A stretch of DNA of 64,000 bases. Source: Burkholderiales bacterium. Its GTDB lineage: Bacteria > Pseudomonadota > Gammaproteobacteria > Burkholderiales > Nitrosomonadaceae. Where the stretch lies: contig JACKLU010000012.1 in NCBI GenBank assembly GCA_024235735.1, positions 1-64,000 on the forward strand, given 5' to 3'. Shown piece by piece: positions 62,680 to 64,000 of the stretch. Numbering within the stretch: position 1 is the first letter of the stretch; each line of letters opens with the position of its first letter. A program made the translations under genes and the position numbers. Under the pieces are notes generated by a model that was not told where the DNA came from, searched no databases, and worked only from the letters and a program-made list of their open reading frames with translations.

Positions 62680-63402
62680 TTGAAATATTGCCTTAAGAGA
62701 AAATTTGTGAGTCATATACTTTTGCCAGATTCACCCTTTCCGTCACTGGAGAATGCGCTGGAATCACCGAACGGATTACTCGCGGCCGGCGGTGATTTAT
62801 CCGCCTCCCGCCTGCTGAGCGCCTATCGCAATGGCATATTCCCCTGGTTTAATGAAGACGAACCGATTTTGTGGTGGAGTCCCGATCCACGCATGGTTTT
62901 GTTTCCCGATGAGTTAAAAATTTCCCGTTCTCTGGCGAAATTGATCCGGAAAAACAATTACACGATACAAACCGATGCACACTTTGTAGAAGTCATGCAA
63001 TCCTGCGCTGCGCCGCGCAAAGATCAGCAAGGCACCTGGATTCATCCGGAAATGATCGATGCTTACACCGAGCTGCACCAGCTCGGTCTGGCGCATTCCG
63101 TGGAAACCTGGATTGATGGCGCGCTGGCTGGAGGACTCTACGGCGTTGCGCTGGGTAAAATTTTTTTTGGTGAATCCATGTTTTCCCGCTCGCCTAATGC
63201 TTCTAAAATTGCGTTTGCATATCTGGTCGAACAACTGTCAAAATGGGAATTTGCGGTGATTGATTGTCAAGTCAGGACAACACACTTGGCCTCGCTGGGC
63301 GCGCGCGAAATTCCCAGAACAGTTTTCCGTCAATTGCTGGAGCGACATATTCAGGATGTGACATATGCAGAAAAATGGAATTTCGGCACTCCGGTCGGAT
63401 AG
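62680..63402 (+). CDS. aat: Leucyl/phenylalanyl-tRNA-protein transferase
   Basis: Adds Leu or Phe to N-terminal Arg/Lys of proteins, making them ClpAP/ClpS substrates. 240 residues: ESPNGLLAAGGDLSASRLL, YRNGIFPWFNEDEPILWWSP, GLYGVALGKIFFGESMFS, IDCQVRTTHLASLGAREI. Start is TTG 62680, with AAGGA eight bases before; GTG 62707 is an alternative. The ate gene follows after 2 bp. Confidence 0.95.
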   Translation: MKYCLKRKFVSHILLPDSPFPSLENALESPNGLLAAGGDLSASRLLSAYRNGIFPWFNEDEPILWWSPDPRMVLFPDELKISRSLAKLIRKNNYTIQTDAHFVEVMQSCAAPRKDQQGTWIHPEMIDAYTELHQLGLAHSVETWIDGALAGGLYGVALGKIFFGESMFSRSPNASKIAFAYLVEQLSKWEFAVIDCQVRTTHLASLGAREIPRTVFRQLLERHIQDVTYAEKWNFGTPVG

Positions 63403-63404
63403 CG

Positions 63405-64000
63405 ATGAAAACACTTAAATATCATACAACGCACCCCTATCCGTGCGGTTACCTGCCGGACAGAATGGCGCGTTCCGAAGTCGTTGCAGCGGAACATACC
63501 GTCGACACGGAAACATACGCGGAACTGATTCATCATGGCTATCGCCGCAGCGGCCGGTTCGTTTACCGGCCACAATGCGAGCAGTGCCGCGCCTGTCTGT
63601 CGGTGCGCATCAGCGTTGACGCATTTAATCCCAATCGTGCGCAACGCAGATGCTGGAAAAAACACCAGCATTTAACGGCCCGTCAACACAAACTGCATTT
63701 TGACCGGAAGCATTTCGAACTCTATCAACACTATCAGGCCCGACGCCATGCTGACGACGGCATGGCGCAAGACAACCACGGACAATATCAGAATTTTTTG
63801 CTGCAAAGCCATATCAATTCCAGCCTGATCACTTTTCATGAACGGGAAAACCTGCGTATGGTCAGCATCATTGATCTCTTGCCAACAGGGATATCTTCTG
63901 TCTACACTTTCTACGATCCGGATATCGGTCAGGCCAGTTTCGGCACCTATAACGTCCTTTGGCAAGTTCAGCTTTGCCGCGCACTGGGCCTCAAATATCT
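63405..64000 (+). CDS. ate: Arginyl/leucyl-tRNA-protein transferase (Ate/Bpt), 3' end beyond the window
   Basis: Starts at ATG 63405, two bases after aat, and stays open to the end of the window (198 codons seen; about 240 expected). Family motifs: CGYLPDRMARSEV, GYRRSGRFVYRPQCEQCRAC, and near the end FYDPDIGQASFGTYNV. The proteobacterial group (Bpt) usually transfers leucine to N-terminal Asp/Glu; some transfer Arg. With Aat it forms an N-degron pair. The C-terminus is not visible. Confidence 0.92.
   Translation, partial: MKTLKYHTTHPYPCGYLPDRMARSEVVAAEHTVDTETYAELIHHGYRRSGRFVYRPQCEQCRACLSVRISVDAFNPNRAQRRCWKKHQHLTARQHKLHFDRKHFELYQHYQARRHADDGMAQDNHGQYQNFLLQSHINSSLITFHERENLRMVSIIDLLPTGISSVYTFYDPDIGQASFGTYNVLWQVQLCRALGLKY

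Noticed and set aside
1..64000. tRNA, rRNA, riboswitch or CRISPR genes
   Set aside because: None could be recognised; a tRNAscan and Rfam search would settle this.

Overview
The window looks like chromosome from an ammonia-oxidising betaproteobacterium, most likely Nitrosomonas or a close relative. The best single marker is an intact cytochrome P460 gene (59455-59982). The betaproteobacterial order around polA (BPSS1780-family protein, thrB, DUF2782, LOG, polA, rne, rluC, tesA, ybbA-type ATPase), the aroK/aroB-dgt order, the aat-ate pair and a copper-protein operon all agree. The genus is inferred from gene content; no rRNA or tRNA gene was seen.

Layout. 1-4640: prfB (with the classical +1 frameshift), dgt and a fused aroK-aroB, separated by small non-autonomous repeats. 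Two inverted copies of a 180-220 bp element bracket prfB-dgt, and a 143 bp element with perfect 17 bp ends follows aroK. 4648-8981: an RND efflux pump and its lipoprotein adaptor, with no outer-membrane channel. 9387-12192: a two-gene operon for a membrane-anchored multicopper oxidase and a membrane-anchored cupredoxin with a very His/Asp-rich arm, ending in a strong terminator. 12311-19538: iscR and a SUF iron-sulfur cluster (sufA, sufBCDSU, nfu) behind a promoter overlapped by two IscR type-1 sites. 19698-20680: two decayed small genes, each broken by several frameshifts. 20820-28089: mostly housekeeping genes (FMN reductase, bolA, comM/yifB, ubiK, amgK-murU cell-wall recycling, pepP). 28300-39997: the polA-rne-rluC-tesA neighbourhood.

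39992-47740 is a giant 2582-residue RTX-type surface or secreted protein: DUF4347, thirteen tandem repeats of about 124 residues, RTX nonapeptides, DUF4214. 47915-55435 is a late flagellar block on the minus strand (fliC, flaG, fliD, fliS, fliT, a 24-codon leader ORF, a fliK-like gene, an flhB-C-terminus-like gene and a YcgR/PilZ gene). 55695-58079 is a complete IS66-family element with an exact 8 bp target duplication. 58516-64000 holds rpmE, a cupin, cytochrome P460, a DUF6164 protein, a short-chain dehydrogenase, an outer-membrane beta-barrel protein, aat, and ate running off the window.

Working together: the SUF genes form one assembly line (SufS desulfurase, SufU sulfur acceptor, SufBCD scaffold, SufA and Nfu carriers) under IscR feedback. 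AmgK and MurU give a short route from recycled amino sugars to UDP-MurNAc. Aat and Ate tag proteins for the N-degron pathway. The late flagellar genes supply filament, cap, chaperones, length control and a c-di-GMP brake. The strongest candidates for undescribed biology are the multicopper oxidase/His-rich cupredoxin pair, the giant repeat protein with its triplet-level duplication, and the hairpin plus leader ORF before the fliK-like gene.
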